Positions 7,731 to 18,243 are shown, counted from the first letter of the stretch. The stretch: DNA of 64,000 bases from Piscinibacterium candidicorallinum (GCF_047549485.1 NZ_CP180191.1:3658001-3722000), one strand, 5' to 3'. The notes: generated from the letters alone by a model not told the origin. Translations and numbers: made by a program.

Positions 7731-8591
7731 ATGAAGATCACCAACCCCGACCCCGAGCTGCTGCAGGCGGCCCTTGACGGCAAGCTGCCCGCCGTCGAGG
7801 CCCTGCTCGCGCTGATCCAGCCCGGCGTGTTCCAGCTCGCCGTGCGCATGCTGGGCAACCGGGACGATGCAGCCGATGCCACCCAGGAGATTCTGCTGCG
7901 GGTGGTCACCCACCTCGGCAGCTTTCGGGGCGAGTCGGCCTTCAGCACCTGGGTGTACCAGGTGGCGCGCAACCAGCTGCTCACGGCAGTCACCCGCTCG
8001 CGCGAGCATCCGGAGCTGTCCCTTGAGGATCTGCAGTCCCGCCTGGGCCAGGGCCTGGCCTTCACCGAGCAGCTGCAGGCCGAGGCGCTGCGCATGGGGC
8101 TGCATGCCCCGGCCCAGATGCCCGGCCCGGAAGAGGCTGTGGCCGCGCGCGAGATGGCGGTCAGCTGCACCCAGAGCATGTTGATGGCCATGGACCGGGA
8201 CCAGCGCCTGGCCTATCTGCTGGACGTGCTATTCGGTCTGGAAGGTGAACAGGCCGCAGCTGTGCTGGAGATCAGCCCGGCGGCCTACCGCAAGCGCCTG
8301 CAGCGCGCCCGCGACGCCCTCAACACCCACATGGGCGGCACCTGCAGCTACATCAGCGCGGACGCCCCCTGCCGGTGCGAAAAGCAGCTGCCCGCGCGCC
8401 GCGCCCACCCCGGCCCCGCGCACTACATCCCCCTGAAGCTGGTGGACAGTGAACGGCCCTCCGTGGCGGCGCACTTCGAGCAGCTCAAGCGCCTGGGCGA
8501 CGCCATGGCCGTGTTCCGCGGCTTTCCGGCCTTTGCCGTGCCCGAGCAGCTGGTGGCCAACCTGCGCGCGGTGCTGGCGGCCACGCCCTGA
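7731..8591 (+). CDS. ECF-type sigma-70 family sigma factor with Cys-rich C-terminal extension
   Basis: The protein has 286 residues from ATG at 7731 with GGAG upstream. Region 2 spans about 22-95 (core-binding AADATQEILLRVVTHLGSFR, then FSTWVYQVARNQLL), and region 4 about 145-200 (LAYLLDVLFGLEGEQAAAVL then ISPAAYRKRLQRARDAL). A roughly 85-residue extension follows with C-x8-C-R-C (CSYISADAPCRC). It may bind a metal or sense redox, and occurs where a separate anti-sigma factor would normally act; no anti-sigma gene is adjacent. Targets are unknown. It follows the tandem YdhR-like gene closely. Confidence 0.88.
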   Translation: MKITNPDPELLQAALDGKLPAVEALLALIQPGVFQLAVRMLGNRDDAADATQEILLRVVTHLGSFRGESAFSTWVYQVARNQLLTAVTRSREHPELSLEDLQSRLGQGLAFTEQLQAEALRMGLHAPAQMPGPEEAVAAREMAVSCTQSMLMAMDRDQRLAYLLDVLFGLEGEQAAAVLEISPAAYRKRLQRARDALNTHMGGTCSYISADAPCRCEKQLPARRAHPGPAHYIPLKLVDSERPSVAAHFEQLKRLGDAMAVFRGFPAFAVPEQLVANLRAVLAATP

Positions 8592-8660
8592 GGGCCCATC
8601 GTGCGCGCCGTGCTCTTTCGGGTCGGGCGCGATTGAACGCAACGGACCGCGGCGGTGAAG

Positions 8661-8809
8661 GGCGCACTAAGCTGCACGAACCTTTTTTGGAGCGCCCGAT
8701 GCCGCTGCGCCCTTGCCACTGCAGGACCGGCCCGGTCATGCGCCCGCGCTCGACGCGGCCCGGTCGGGGCAGCCGCTCGCCGCTTGGCCGTTCACCATGT
8801 CGCCGGTGA
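8661..8809 (+). pseudogene. Probable relic of a second GFA-family gene
   Basis: The 14-mer GGCGCACTAAGCTG (8661-8674) is identical to the one before the intact GFA gene. It is followed after 24 nt by GGAG and ATG (8699), and at the same offset of +15 by a TGCCACTGC block encoding C-H-C, the first zinc motif. After that the frame drifts into Arg/Pro-rich sequence and stops at 8809. I read this as the 5' end of a decayed GFA paralogue. Chance similarity cannot be excluded without alignment statistics. Confidence 0.35.
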
Positions 8810-8828
8810 ACGTGATGGCAGCAAGCAC

Positions 8829-9731
8829 ATGCTGAGCGCTGAATCAGGCCTGCGCAGACGGATCATGCTGGCCGCAACACTCGCGCTGGCCGGCGGTCTG
8901 GTCGCCGGCAGCGGCATGGCCATCATGCAGGCGGCGGGTGTATCGGCCGGGCTGCTGCGGCTGCAGGTACTGTTTCTCGTCGTGAGTCTGCTCCTGTTGG
9001 GGCTGGGTGTCTTCGCGCAGGGCCGATTGTCACGGCCCGGCACGCTGCTCGCGCTGTGCGCCGTGCTCGCAGCCAGTCTGTTGCTGCCTTGGCTGCTGAG
9101 CGGTGGTGTGCAGGCGCGGTGGCTGGCCCTGGGCGCGTTCCGGCTGCATCTGGCGCCAGTGGTGCTGCCGGCCCTGCTCGTCCTGCTGGGCGGCCTGCTT
9201 GATCACGCCGGGTTCCGGGGTCAGCGCGCGGCGCTTGCGGTGCTGGGCGTGGCTGGCCTTGCGCTGATGTTGCAGCCTGATCCGGCGCAGCTACTCGCAC
9301 TGACGCTGGCCGCAGCGCTGCTGTGGATGAGCGCGCGGCCACCCGGGGCGGCGCTGGGCCGGCATGCTGCGTGGGCACTGGTCATCGGCGCCGTCGGGCT
9401 GGGTCTGACCGTGATCGCCTGGCAGCGCGCCGAGCCGCTGGCCGCCGTGCCGCATGTGGAAGGCATTCTTCATCTGGCCGCCGCGCAGGGGCCGTGGATG
9501 CTCGCCGCTGCGCTGCTCGCAATCGTGTCCCTGCTGGCAGCGCTGCTCATGGTGCAAAGCAGGGGCGCACGTGCAGCCGCGGCCTACTTCTGCACACTCC
9601 TTGCGCTGGCGCCACTGCAAGTCACGCCTGTGCCGCTGCTGGGTTTTGGCGCCGGGCCGCTGCTTGGCTGGGGCACGATGGCGCTGGCCGTGCTGGCGCT
9701 GAAAGATGCAGGCCACGGCCGCGCCGACTGA
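8829..9731 (+). CDS. Polytopic membrane protein, SEDS (FtsW/RodA)-like
   Basis: The protein has 300 residues from ATG at 8829 (ATG at 8865 is an alternative), with eight to nine hydrophobic segments. Several pieces echo SEDS glycosyltransferases: ARWLALGAFRLHLAP (compare RWLRLG in RodA), LMLQPDPAQLLALTLAAALL (QPDxGT region) and PLLGFGAGPLLGWGTMALAV (LLGFGG region). The loop that in FtsW/RodA carries LPExHTDFIF and the essential Asp reads VPHVEGILHL here, without a clear Asp, and the protein is shorter than the usual 370-400 residues. It may be a non-polymerase homologue. It is encoded after the sigma factor, on the same strand. The family assignment is tentative. Confidence 0.6.
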   Translation: MLSAESGLRRRIMLAATLALAGGLVAGSGMAIMQAAGVSAGLLRLQVLFLVVSLLLLGLGVFAQGRLSRPGTLLALCAVLAASLLLPWLLSGGVQARWLALGAFRLHLAPVVLPALLVLLGGLLDHAGFRGQRAALAVLGVAGLALMLQPDPAQLLALTLAAALLWMSARPPGAALGRHAAWALVIGAVGLGLTVIAWQRAEPLAAVPHVEGILHLAAAQGPWMLAAALLAIVSLLAALLMVQSRGARAAAAYFCTLLALAPLQVTPVPLLGFGAGPLLGWGTMALAVLALKDAGHGRAD

Positions 9732-9830
9732 CTTTACGCAGGCCGCGTGGCGGGCACTGAGCATGGGACACCACCTGGTGGCAGCCACAGCAGCATTGAA
9801 CGCACGCAAGGGCGAAGACTCCACCCCCGG

Positions 9831-9882
9831 TATCGCTTGCTGGGTGGGCTTCTTCAGCCATTTTGGCCTGAAGAAGCGCATG
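9831..9882 (-). repeat. Dispersed 3'-end hairpin element, copy C
   Basis: It contains the best hairpin of the family: CTTCTTCAG (9849-9857) and CTGAAGAAG (9868-9876), a perfect 9-bp stem around CCATTTTGGC. It lies 32 nt past the stop of the Kelch gene and reads in that gene's direction (minus strand). The family tail (CCGC/GCGG hairpin) is degraded in this copy. Confidence 0.6.
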
Positions 9883-9913
9883 AATACTCAGTGTGCGTGA
9901 GCGAGTGCGGGCT

Positions 9914-10906
9914 TCAGCTCAGGAGGTCCATGCTCGCCAGGGTGCCGCGTGCGCCGGCCTGCGCCGCGCCACCCAGGGCGTAGAGCGCATCGCCCGCTGC
10001 AATCAGGCCATGACCATGGCGGGCCGTGGGCAGGCTGCTCAGCCGCGTCCAGCGCCCGTCCCCCCAGATGTAGACCGTGCTGCCCACGGAGGGTGGGTCG
10101 AACAGTTCGCCGCCCGCGGCCACGAGTTGGCCACGCCATACCGCCGCCGCGATGCCGCCGCGCGGCTCCGGGAAGGGTGCGCCTTCGCGCCAGCGGTCGG
10201 CCTTGGGGTCGTAGATGTGATGCGCGCTCTGCGGCGCATTGTTGCCGGCCACGGTGCGGCCGCTGATGATGTGCAGCTCGCCCGCGAGCACTGCGCCGCC
10301 GTGCGAGTTGCGCGCCAGCGGCAGGGGTGCGGCACGCCGCCAGCGGCCATCCTCCAGCACCAGATGCTCGTCCACATCCACATGGTCGCGCCAGCCAGCG
10401 TTGGCACTCCCGGTGGGCGCACGGCCACCAATGAGATGCAGGCGGCCGTCGAGTACCAGCGGCACCGCCTCGCCGATCGGCCGTGGCAACGGCGCCTGCT
10501 CCACCCAGCGCGCGCCGTCCAGGCGCAGCACGCGCGGCGTAGCGATCCATTGCGTCCGGCTTTCACCGCCGATGAACCCGCCCACCGCCAACAAGCTGCC
10601 GTTCACCGAGGCTAGGTGCACGTGATGCGAGGGCGTGGGCAGCGCCGGCGCCTCGCGCCACTGCTGCTTGTCCAGATCAAAAGCCACCACACGCTCGGTC
10701 GCACCGAGCTTGCCGCCAGCGTGCGTGAAACCGCCGGCCACCCAGATCTCTCCGCCGTGCAGCGCGGGGTAGATCTCCTGCACATCCAGCGGCAGGCTTG
10801 GCGCGGCGCGCCACACCGGGCCGGCAGGCGAGGCGGCCCGTGCGGACAGGCTGACCGCCAGCGGCAGGGCGGCGAGGGTGTGCAGGACTTGGCGGCGATC
10901 AGTCAT
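9914..10906 (-). CDS. Exported Kelch-repeat beta-propeller protein
   Basis: The protein has 330 residues. The N-terminus MTDRRQVLHTLAALPLAVSLSA carries twin arginines before a hydrophobic stretch, so Tat export is likely. The mature part contains about six Kelch blades, each with a Gly-Gly pair and a later Trp: WVAGGFTHAGG, LAVGGFIGGES, HLIGGRAPTG, HIISGRTVAG, VAAGGELFD and YALGGAAQAG, with spaced W-R-E-A-P/W-R-R-A-P motifs. This fits a periplasmic six-bladed propeller of the galactose-oxidase/Kelch type. No copper ligands or enzymatic domain are seen, so a binding role is likelier than catalysis. Confidence 0.85.
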   Translation of the reverse strand: MTDRRQVLHTLAALPLAVSLSARAASPAGPVWRAAPSLPLDVQEIYPALHGGEIWVAGGFTHAGGKLGATERVVAFDLDKQQWREAPALPTPSHHVHLASVNGSLLAVGGFIGGESRTQWIATPRVLRLDGARWVEQAPLPRPIGEAVPLVLDGRLHLIGGRAPTGSANAGWRDHVDVDEHLVLEDGRWRRAAPLPLARNSHGGAVLAGELHIISGRTVAGNNAPQSAHHIYDPKADRWREGAPFPEPRGGIAAAVWRGQLVAAGGELFDPPSVGSTVYIWGDGRWTRLSSLPTARHGHGLIAAGDALYALGGAAQAGARGTLASMDLLS

Positions 10907-11125
10907 GGCGGGGACGGTATTGAGGGCGGACGCACACGTTTGCGCGTGCCGGTGAACTCGATGCTAGGGCGGCTGCGTGCAGGTGCGCTGGCCGGTCCGA
11001 TGGTTCCATGCATGACACGGTCACGGGGACGGATCTACGGTTTTCCTGCGCCTGCCCCTGCCGGGGCGATGAATGCAGTGCACGGGCAGATGCTGCCGCA
11101 GCCAGGCACCAGAACCGCCAATCCG
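10907..11125. other. Intergenic region between Kelch and katG genes, proximal part
   Basis: About 220 bases of GC-rich sequence between the Kelch start and the AT-rich block before katG. I see no supported gene, repeat or terminator in it. Confidence 0.5.
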
Positions 11126-11164
11126 ATAGATCAACACAATCAATTGGCGATTCTTGTTAGCTAT
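11126..11164 (+). promoter_or_regulatory. Candidate OxyR-binding region upstream of katG
   Basis: In an AT-rich island of an otherwise GC-rich stretch, ATAG (11126-11129) and CTAT (11161-11164) are 39 bp apart. OxyR sites are four ATAG/CTAT half-sites over about 37 bp; here the outer half-sites are good and the inner ones weak. The downstream gene, katG, is a classical OxyR target. The call rests on context as much as on sequence. Confidence 0.4.
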
Positions 11165-11225
11165 CAATAATCTGCTTCCCATCGCGCCGCGCTATGGGCG
11201 CAGTTTCAACAGGAAAGGATTGGCG

Positions 11226-11330
11226 ATGCCTTCTCCCCTTGGCGCTTTGGCTGCTCCGGCCCTACAGCGCGACGACAGTGCGCTGCGCTTCTGGATCGAC
11301 ACGCTCAGCACCCTGGCGCGTGTCTGGTAG
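11226..11330 (+). CDS. Possible small protein (34 aa) in the katG leader
   Basis: An ATG preceded by AGGAAAGG (7 nt spacing) opens a 34-codon frame ending TAG at 11330. The product is N-terminally Ala/Pro/Leu-rich, followed by an amphipathic stretch SALRFWIDTLSTLARVW. It lies between the OxyR-like region and katG, on the same strand, 78 nt before katG. It may be a real small protein or a leader peptide. I recognise no family, and expression is unproven. Confidence 0.35.
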   Translation: MPSPLGALAAPALQRDDSALRFWIDTLSTLARVW

Positions 11331-11408
11331 CACGGTCCGCATCCTTCGTTCTGCTGGCCCACCCCCCGCTTTTTCACCCCCCTGCCCCACCCCACCGAGG
11401 AGTCCCCC

Positions 11409-13625
<2,217 letters not shown>

Positions 13626-13640
13626 AGCCGAGCAAAAAGA

Positions 13641-13670
13641 CAAACGGGGCCTCGGCCCCGTTTGTTCTTT
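13641..13670 (+). terminator. Intrinsic terminator of katG
   Basis: CAAACGGGGCC and GGCCCCGTTTG form an 11-bp stem with a TC loop, followed by TTCTTT, 16 nt after the katG stop. The stem also reads toward the minus-strand gene ending at 13687, so it may serve both. Confidence 0.9.
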
Positions 13671-13686
13671 GTCCGCTCTCGCGGCG

Positions 13687-14292
13687 CTACTTTGCCGGCG
13701 TGACAACGCGCAGGGCAGCCACTTCACGGAACACGCCCTCGGCCTGATCGCCAACGGCATAACCCTTGAGCACAGCAGGGTTGGTGAGCTTGGCCGTGTA
13801 GGTCTGGCCGCTCGCGCCCTTGACGGTAACGATGCCCGTCCTGGCATCCATCTCCGTAATGTCTGCCACGAAGCGCAATTCGCGCACCACGGCCGCGCCC
13901 GGCTTGGCGCCCGGCGCTGCATTGGCACTGTCCTTCAGCTCATTGGTGCTGCGCACGCCGCCGCCCTTCTTGAAGCTCACGCGCAATGAGCGGGTGTAGG
14001 TGGCCTCGACGCGGTCACCGGCCTTGATCTGGGCAAAGTTCTTGACCTCGGGGCCGAGCGTCTTGCTCACCACCTGGCCATCCGCCATGCGCACGGTCAC
14101 CTCGCGCTTGGCGGCATCGACGCTCAGCACCTCGGCTTCGGTCTTGAAGGTCTCTCCAGTGAGCATCGCAGGCACCGATTTGCTGGCGACTGGAGGTACG
14201 GCCTTGGCTGCGGGCGCTGCTGGTGCGGCGGGCTGGGCCAGACAGGCAGCGGCCAGCCCGAAAGTGATGGATGCAACGAGCAAGTGCTTCAT
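13687..14292 (-). CDS. Secreted hypothetical protein with repeated beta domain
   Basis: The protein has 201 residues from ATG at 14292 with TGGAG upstream. The signal peptide (LLVASITFGLAAACLA) is followed by an Ala/Pro/Lys linker and then two similar small beta modules: TEAEVLSVDAAKREVTVRMA with KAGDRVEATYTRSLRV, and VADITEMDARTGIVTVKGAS with AVGDQAEGVFREV. Each has the pattern V-x-x-I/L-D-x-x-x-x-x-V-T-V followed by G-D. This suggests a periplasmic OB- or SH3-like pair. The family function is unknown. It converges with katG. Confidence 0.75.
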   Translation of the reverse strand: MKHLLVASITFGLAAACLAQPAAPAAPAAKAVPPVASKSVPAMLTGETFKTEAEVLSVDAAKREVTVRMADGQVVSKTLGPEVKNFAQIKAGDRVEATYTRSLRVSFKKGGGVRSTNELKDSANAAPGAKPGAAVVRELRFVADITEMDARTGIVTVKGASGQTYTAKLTNPAVLKGYAVGDQAEGVFREVAALRVVTPAK

Positions 14293-14421
14293 GGCGCGCT
14301 CCAGAGTTCCTGTTTGACGGTTCGTGGTCGATCCGCGCGCACCGCGCGCCTGCCGATCGGCCATGCGCTGAATGTAAGTCGCCCACGTGACAAATGCAGC
14401 CACCCGTACGGCGATGCGCGA

Positions 14422-16233
14422 TCAGCGCTGCGCAGCCTGCGTCACGAGGGCCTTCAGGCCATCGAGCGTGAAGGGCTTGGGCAGGAAGGCGTCCATGCCC
14501 GCTTCGCGGCAGGCGGCTTCATCAGCGGCAGATGCGTTGGCCGTGACCCCGGCAATCATCACGCGGCGCGAGGCGCGCAGCGCCTCCTGGCGGCGCCAGC
14601 GGCGTGTGGTCTCCAGACCATCCAGGCCCGGCATCTGCCAATCCATGAGCACGAGGTCGTAGGGTTTGGCATTGAGCATGTCCAGCGCTTGCATGCCGTC
14701 CACAGCCTGGCTGACCTGCGAGCCAGCCAGCTCGAGCATGGCCACTGCCAGCGCGCGGTTCACTGCGTTGTCGTCCACCACCAGCACACGCAGCGGCTCG
14801 GGTTGCGTATCGGCCTCCGGCACCGATGCTGCCTCCGCCTGACGCTCGTTTACCGCGGCTGGTGCAGCGCTTGTCGCAGAGCCGGCGGAATCAACAGCGC
14901 CGGGCGCTGCAGCACTGCGCGCCTTCAGGGGCAGGGTCACGGTGAAGATGGAGCCCTGGCCAGGTTCGCTGCGCACGCTCAGGTTTCCACCCAACGCCTG
15001 AACCAGCTGCTGGCTGATTGACAGCCCGAGCCCCGTGCCGCCAAAGCGCCGCGCCGCGCCGGCCTGCGCCTGCTCGAAGGGATCGAAGATGCGCGCCAGA
15101 TCATCCGCTGCAATCCCGATGCCTGTATCTCGCACGCAGAACTCGATGGTCGGCCCCGCTTGGCTGGCGCCGCACGCCACTCGCAGCTCCACACTGCCCG
15201 CGTCAGTGAACTTGATGGCGTTGCCCACGAGGTTCATGAGCACTTGCTGCAAGCGCAACGCGTCGGATTCCATCGCCGCGGGCAGACCCTCGTCGACCAC
15301 CACGCTGAAGGCCAGCGCCTTGCGTCGCGCGGCGGGCAAGAACAATTGCTCGACGGTATCCAGCATCGGCTGTATGACCACGGTTTCCTGGCGGATGCGA
15401 AACAGGCCGGTCTCGAGCTTGCTGAAGTCCAGGACCTCATCGATGAGCGACAGCAAGGCCTTGCCCGAGCCGGAGGCCGCACGCAGCAGCGCGGCCTGGC
15501 GCGTGTCCAGCTGGGTCTGCGCCAGCACCTCGAGGTTGCCCAGCACGCCATGCATCGGGGTCCGGATCTCGTGGCTGATGTTGGCCATGAACTGGCTCTT
15601 GGTGCGGGTCGCTGCATTGGCGCGTTCGCGCTCCGCGAAGGCCGTGGCCAGGTTTCCGCGCGCCAGCCGCGCCGCATGACCCAGTACCAGGATGTAAATC
15701 AGCAGGCCAGGCAGCAACAGGGCCGGGCTCAGCCCGGGTGAGAAGACCGCGAGCAATGCCAGCGCGACTGCGTTGGGCCCGACCCAGCACGCGAACGTCC
15801 CGCGCGCGAAGCCCACCAGTAATGAGCCGGCCGCGAGCCCGCCCACGGCAACGATGAACACGAGAATGCGTGCCTGCGGCTCCACAGAGCCAAGCACCGC
15901 CATGCAAGGCAGGAAGAACACGCCCGCCGACGCGAGCACGCTGAGGTTGAACACGGGCAGGTCGCGTTGGTAGCGCTCCGGTCTGGGCCGACCGTCGCGA
16001 TACAGGCCGAGCAAGCGCGCTCGCATGCCCACACCAACCACAGCGGCCAGCACCGGCGCGAGCGCCCAGAACTGTAGTTCCGCGGTCCAGAGGATCGCAC
16101 CGCACAGCAGGCCGGTGGCCAGCGAGACCAGCGAGGTCTGCACCGCACCCTGCATGGCACTCGCCAGCAGTTCGGCGTCAAACCGCAGGGCATCGACCTG
16201 CTGCGGGCTGGAACTCGATGGGGAATTGAGCAC
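14422..16233 (-). CDS. Hybrid sensor histidine kinase with C-terminal receiver
   Basis: The protein has 603 residues. Residues 30-195 contain about six hydrophobic segments forming a membrane sensor with no recognised ligand domain. The HisKA motif FMANISHEIRTPMHGVLGN has phospho-acceptor His221. The HATPase domain shows LVGNAIKFT (N box), DTGIGIAADD (G1) and GGTGLGLSIS (G2). A Pro/Ala linker leads to a receiver with VVDDN, phospho-acceptor near Asp531 (LMDWQMPGLDG) and LPKPF. A partner output regulator is not encoded nearby. It is divergent from mobA across a 169-nt gap. Confidence 0.95.
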   Translation of the reverse strand: MLNSPSSSSPQQVDALRFDAELLASAMQGAVQTSLVSLATGLLCGAILWTAELQFWALAPVLAAVVGVGMRARLLGLYRDGRPRPERYQRDLPVFNLSVLASAGVFFLPCMAVLGSVEPQARILVFIVAVGGLAAGSLLVGFARGTFACWVGPNAVALALLAVFSPGLSPALLLPGLLIYILVLGHAARLARGNLATAFAERERANAATRTKSQFMANISHEIRTPMHGVLGNLEVLAQTQLDTRQAALLRAASGSGKALLSLIDEVLDFSKLETGLFRIRQETVVIQPMLDTVEQLFLPAARRKALAFSVVVDEGLPAAMESDALRLQQVLMNLVGNAIKFTDAGSVELRVACGASQAGPTIEFCVRDTGIGIAADDLARIFDPFEQAQAGAARRFGGTGLGLSISQQLVQALGGNLSVRSEPGQGSIFTVTLPLKARSAAAPGAVDSAGSATSAAPAAVNERQAEAASVPEADTQPEPLRVLVVDDNAVNRALAVAMLELAGSQVSQAVDGMQALDMLNAKPYDLVLMDWQMPGLDGLETTRRWRRQEALRASRRVMIAGVTANASAADEAACREAGMDAFLPKPFTLDGLKALVTQAAQR

Positions 16234-16402
16234 GGTCTCGGGGGCGTGGCAGTACGGGCAGCTTCCGACAGGGGAGTCTGTGTGTCAGGCTTGCGCCTGC
16301 GGCGCAGACTGAATTGCAGCTTGCGCGCCACTCGCAATGGTATTCGCCGATGGCAGGGCGCCAAGCCCTGCTGGCGCCGAAGAACAGGGCAAAATCCCTC
16401 CA

Positions 16403-17041
16403 ATGAGCGTGCGCGAATCGATCTGCGGCCTGATCCTTGCCGGCGGCGCGAGTCAACGCTTCGGAGGGCGAGACAAGGGCCAGCAGATTCTGGCTGGCCG
16501 CGCGTTGGCGGACCATGTGCTGGAGCGCCTCGCGCCGCAGGTGTCGCAGGTCCTCCTCAGCGCAAACCGCAACACCTTTGCCTACGAACGAGCGGGCGTG
16601 CGCGTGCTGGCCGATCTGGCGCTAGGTCTGGGCGAGGGACCACCACCCCCAGGTGAGCAAGGCCCGCTCGGTGGCCTGCGCGCAGCCTGGGCGGCGACGA
16701 CACACAGCTGGATTGCGCTCTGCCCGGTAGACGCACCGCTGCTCGCCCCAGACCTGGTGACCAGGCTGGCTTCCGCCCGGCAGGGCAGTGACACAGCGGT
16801 GGTCTGCCGCACCCGCGAAGGACCGGAGCCTCTTTTTGCGCTGGTCCACCGCAATACGGAGCCTGCGCTGGTTCAACGATTGATGGTTGGAGAGCGTGCC
16901 GCACAGGGTTTCTGGCGCGCCGTAGGCGCACGCGAACTCGACTGCAGCGACATCGCCGAAAGCTTTGCAAATGTGAATACGCCTCAGGCCCTGGCCGAAA
17001 TGGAGGCCCGACTTGCGGCCCGGCCGGCGCAGAGCGACTAG
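16403..17041 (+). CDS. mobA: Molybdenum cofactor guanylyltransferase MobA
   Basis: The protein has 212 residues from ATG at 16403. It transfers GMP from GTP to Mo-molybdopterin to give the bis-MGD cofactor of DMSO-reductase-type enzymes. The nucleotide-binding signature LILAGGASQRFGGRDKGQQ is near the N-terminus, followed by EQGPLGGLRAAW and the metal-site segment LCPVDAPLL. The C-terminal VNTPQALAEME is typical of MobA. It is cytoplasmic. Its TAG stop shares the bases CTAG with the stop of the convergent DUF4197 gene. Confidence 0.94.
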   Translation: MSVRESICGLILAGGASQRFGGRDKGQQILAGRALADHVLERLAPQVSQVLLSANRNTFAYERAGVRVLADLALGLGEGPPPPGEQGPLGGLRAAWAATTHSWIALCPVDAPLLAPDLVTRLASARQGSDTAVVCRTREGPEPLFALVHRNTEPALVQRLMVGERAAQGFWRAVGARELDCSDIAESFANVNTPQALAEMEARLAARPAQSD

Positions 17042-17718
17042 CGCGCGAACACCTTCTTGAGAATCTCCGAGCCGTACTTGAGCGGGTCCTGGCGGATGGC
17101 GCGCTCTTCCTTGCCGATCATGAGGAAGAGTCCATCGAGCGCCTTGCGCGTGACATAGCTCTCGATCTTCGCGTCCTGCTCCTTGACCATGCCGAATTGC
17201 TGGGCCTGCGCGGCCAGCTTGTTGTACTGGTTGGCCAGGCCGACCTTGTCGGTCGTCTGCTTCACGATCGGCTGGAACTTGATGCCGAGCTGCTTCTCCG
17301 TCTTGCTCTTGAAGAACTGCGTCACGGAGTCGTCCCCGCCGCTGATGATCTTCTTGGCGTCATCCACGCTCATGGACTTGATCGCGTCGGTCAGCAGGGG
17401 TTTGGCCAGGGGCACGGCCTGCTCGGCGGCGCGGTTCATGCCGGTCACGAGCTCGTCGAAGTCCTTCTGCCGGCCCAGCAGCTTGGCGGCGCGCTCGGCC
17501 TGCTTCAGCCCGTCGGGCAGCGGGATCTTGACCTCCGGGTTTTTCAGGAAGCCGTCCGTCACGCCCAGCTTGGCCACGGCGGCGGCGGAACCTTTGTTCA
17601 GCGCCTCCTTCAAACCGGCGCTCGCGTCCTGGTTGCTGATGCGGGAAAGATCCAGGGCCTGGGCTTGCACCGAGAGCACCAGCACGCCTGCGATCACTAC
17701 ACTTTGACTCATCCGCAT
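17038..17718 (-). CDS. DUF4197 family secreted protein
   Basis: The protein has 226 residues. Three in-frame ATGs follow AAGGAG directly; 17718 has the right 6-nt spacing, while 17724 abuts the ribosome site and 17712 is 12 nt away. A signal peptide (VVIAGVLVLSVQAQA) is followed by an all-helical domain with the family hallmarks: GLKEALNKGSAAAVAKLG, FLKNPEVKIPLPDGL, AAEQAVPLAKPLL and ALDGLFLMIGKEERAIRQDP. It is periplasmic; the role is unknown. It overlaps mobA by 4 nt tail-to-tail and is divergent from the TlpA-like gene by 24 nt. Confidence 0.9.
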   Translation of the reverse strand: MRMSQSVVIAGVLVLSVQAQALDLSRISNQDASAGLKEALNKGSAAAVAKLGVTDGFLKNPEVKIPLPDGLKQAERAAKLLGRQKDFDELVTGMNRAAEQAVPLAKPLLTDAIKSMSVDDAKKIISGGDDSVTQFFKSKTEKQLGIKFQPIVKQTTDKVGLANQYNKLAAQAQQFGMVKEQDAKIESYVTRKALDGLFLMIGKEERAIRQDPLKYGSEILKKVFAR

Positions 17719-17742
17719 CGCCATCTCCTTACGGGAACCGTC

Positions 17743-18243
17743 ATGACGCCCGCACTCCGATCGATTCTATTGAGCCTCGCCGCGGCGGGCAGCATCGTGC
17801 TGGCCGGATGTGCAAAACAAAGTGACGCCGTGCCCGCCGTGCCCATCGGCACCATCACCGGCCAGCAGATCAACACGGCGGACTTCAAGGGCAAGGTCAC
17901 GCTCGTCAACTTCTGGGCGACCGACTGCGTCACCTGCGTCAAGGAAATGCCGATGCTGGTGGACACCTACAACAAGTTCAAGCCACGCGGCTACGAGACC
18001 GTGGCCGTGGCCATGAAGCACGACCGGCCGGATTTCGTCCTGCACTTTGCGGAAACCCGCAAGCTGCCCTTCAAGGTCGCGCTCGATCCCAAGGGCGAAG
18101 TTGCGCTGGCCTGGAACAACACCCGCGTCACGCCCACGTCCTACCTGGTCAACAAGCGCGGCGAGATCGTCAAGCGCTACGTGGGCGAGCCGGACGTGGC
18201 CGAGTTCCACGCCACGATCGAGAAGCTGCTGGCTGAGAGTTGA
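17743..18243 (+). CDS. TlpA-like thioredoxin-fold lipoprotein
   Basis: The protein has 166 residues from ATG at 17743. The N-terminus ends in lipobox LAGC (Cys23), so it should be anchored to a membrane in the periplasm. The thioredoxin fold has NFWATDCVTCVKEMP with redox Cys62 and Cys65, then VTPTSYLVNKRGEIVKRYVG containing the cis-Pro (TPTSY). Proteins of this type reduce periplasmic disulfides, for example in cytochrome c maturation or as TlpA/ResA. The partner is unknown here. It converges with tctA, whose stop is 15 nt away. Confidence 0.92.
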   Translation: MTPALRSILLSLAAAGSIVLAGCAKQSDAVPAVPIGTITGQQINTADFKGKVTLVNFWATDCVTCVKEMPMLVDTYNKFKPRGYETVAVAMKHDRPDFVLHFAETRKLPFKVALDPKGEVALAWNNTRVTPTSYLVNKRGEIVKRYVGEPDVAEFHATIEKLLAES

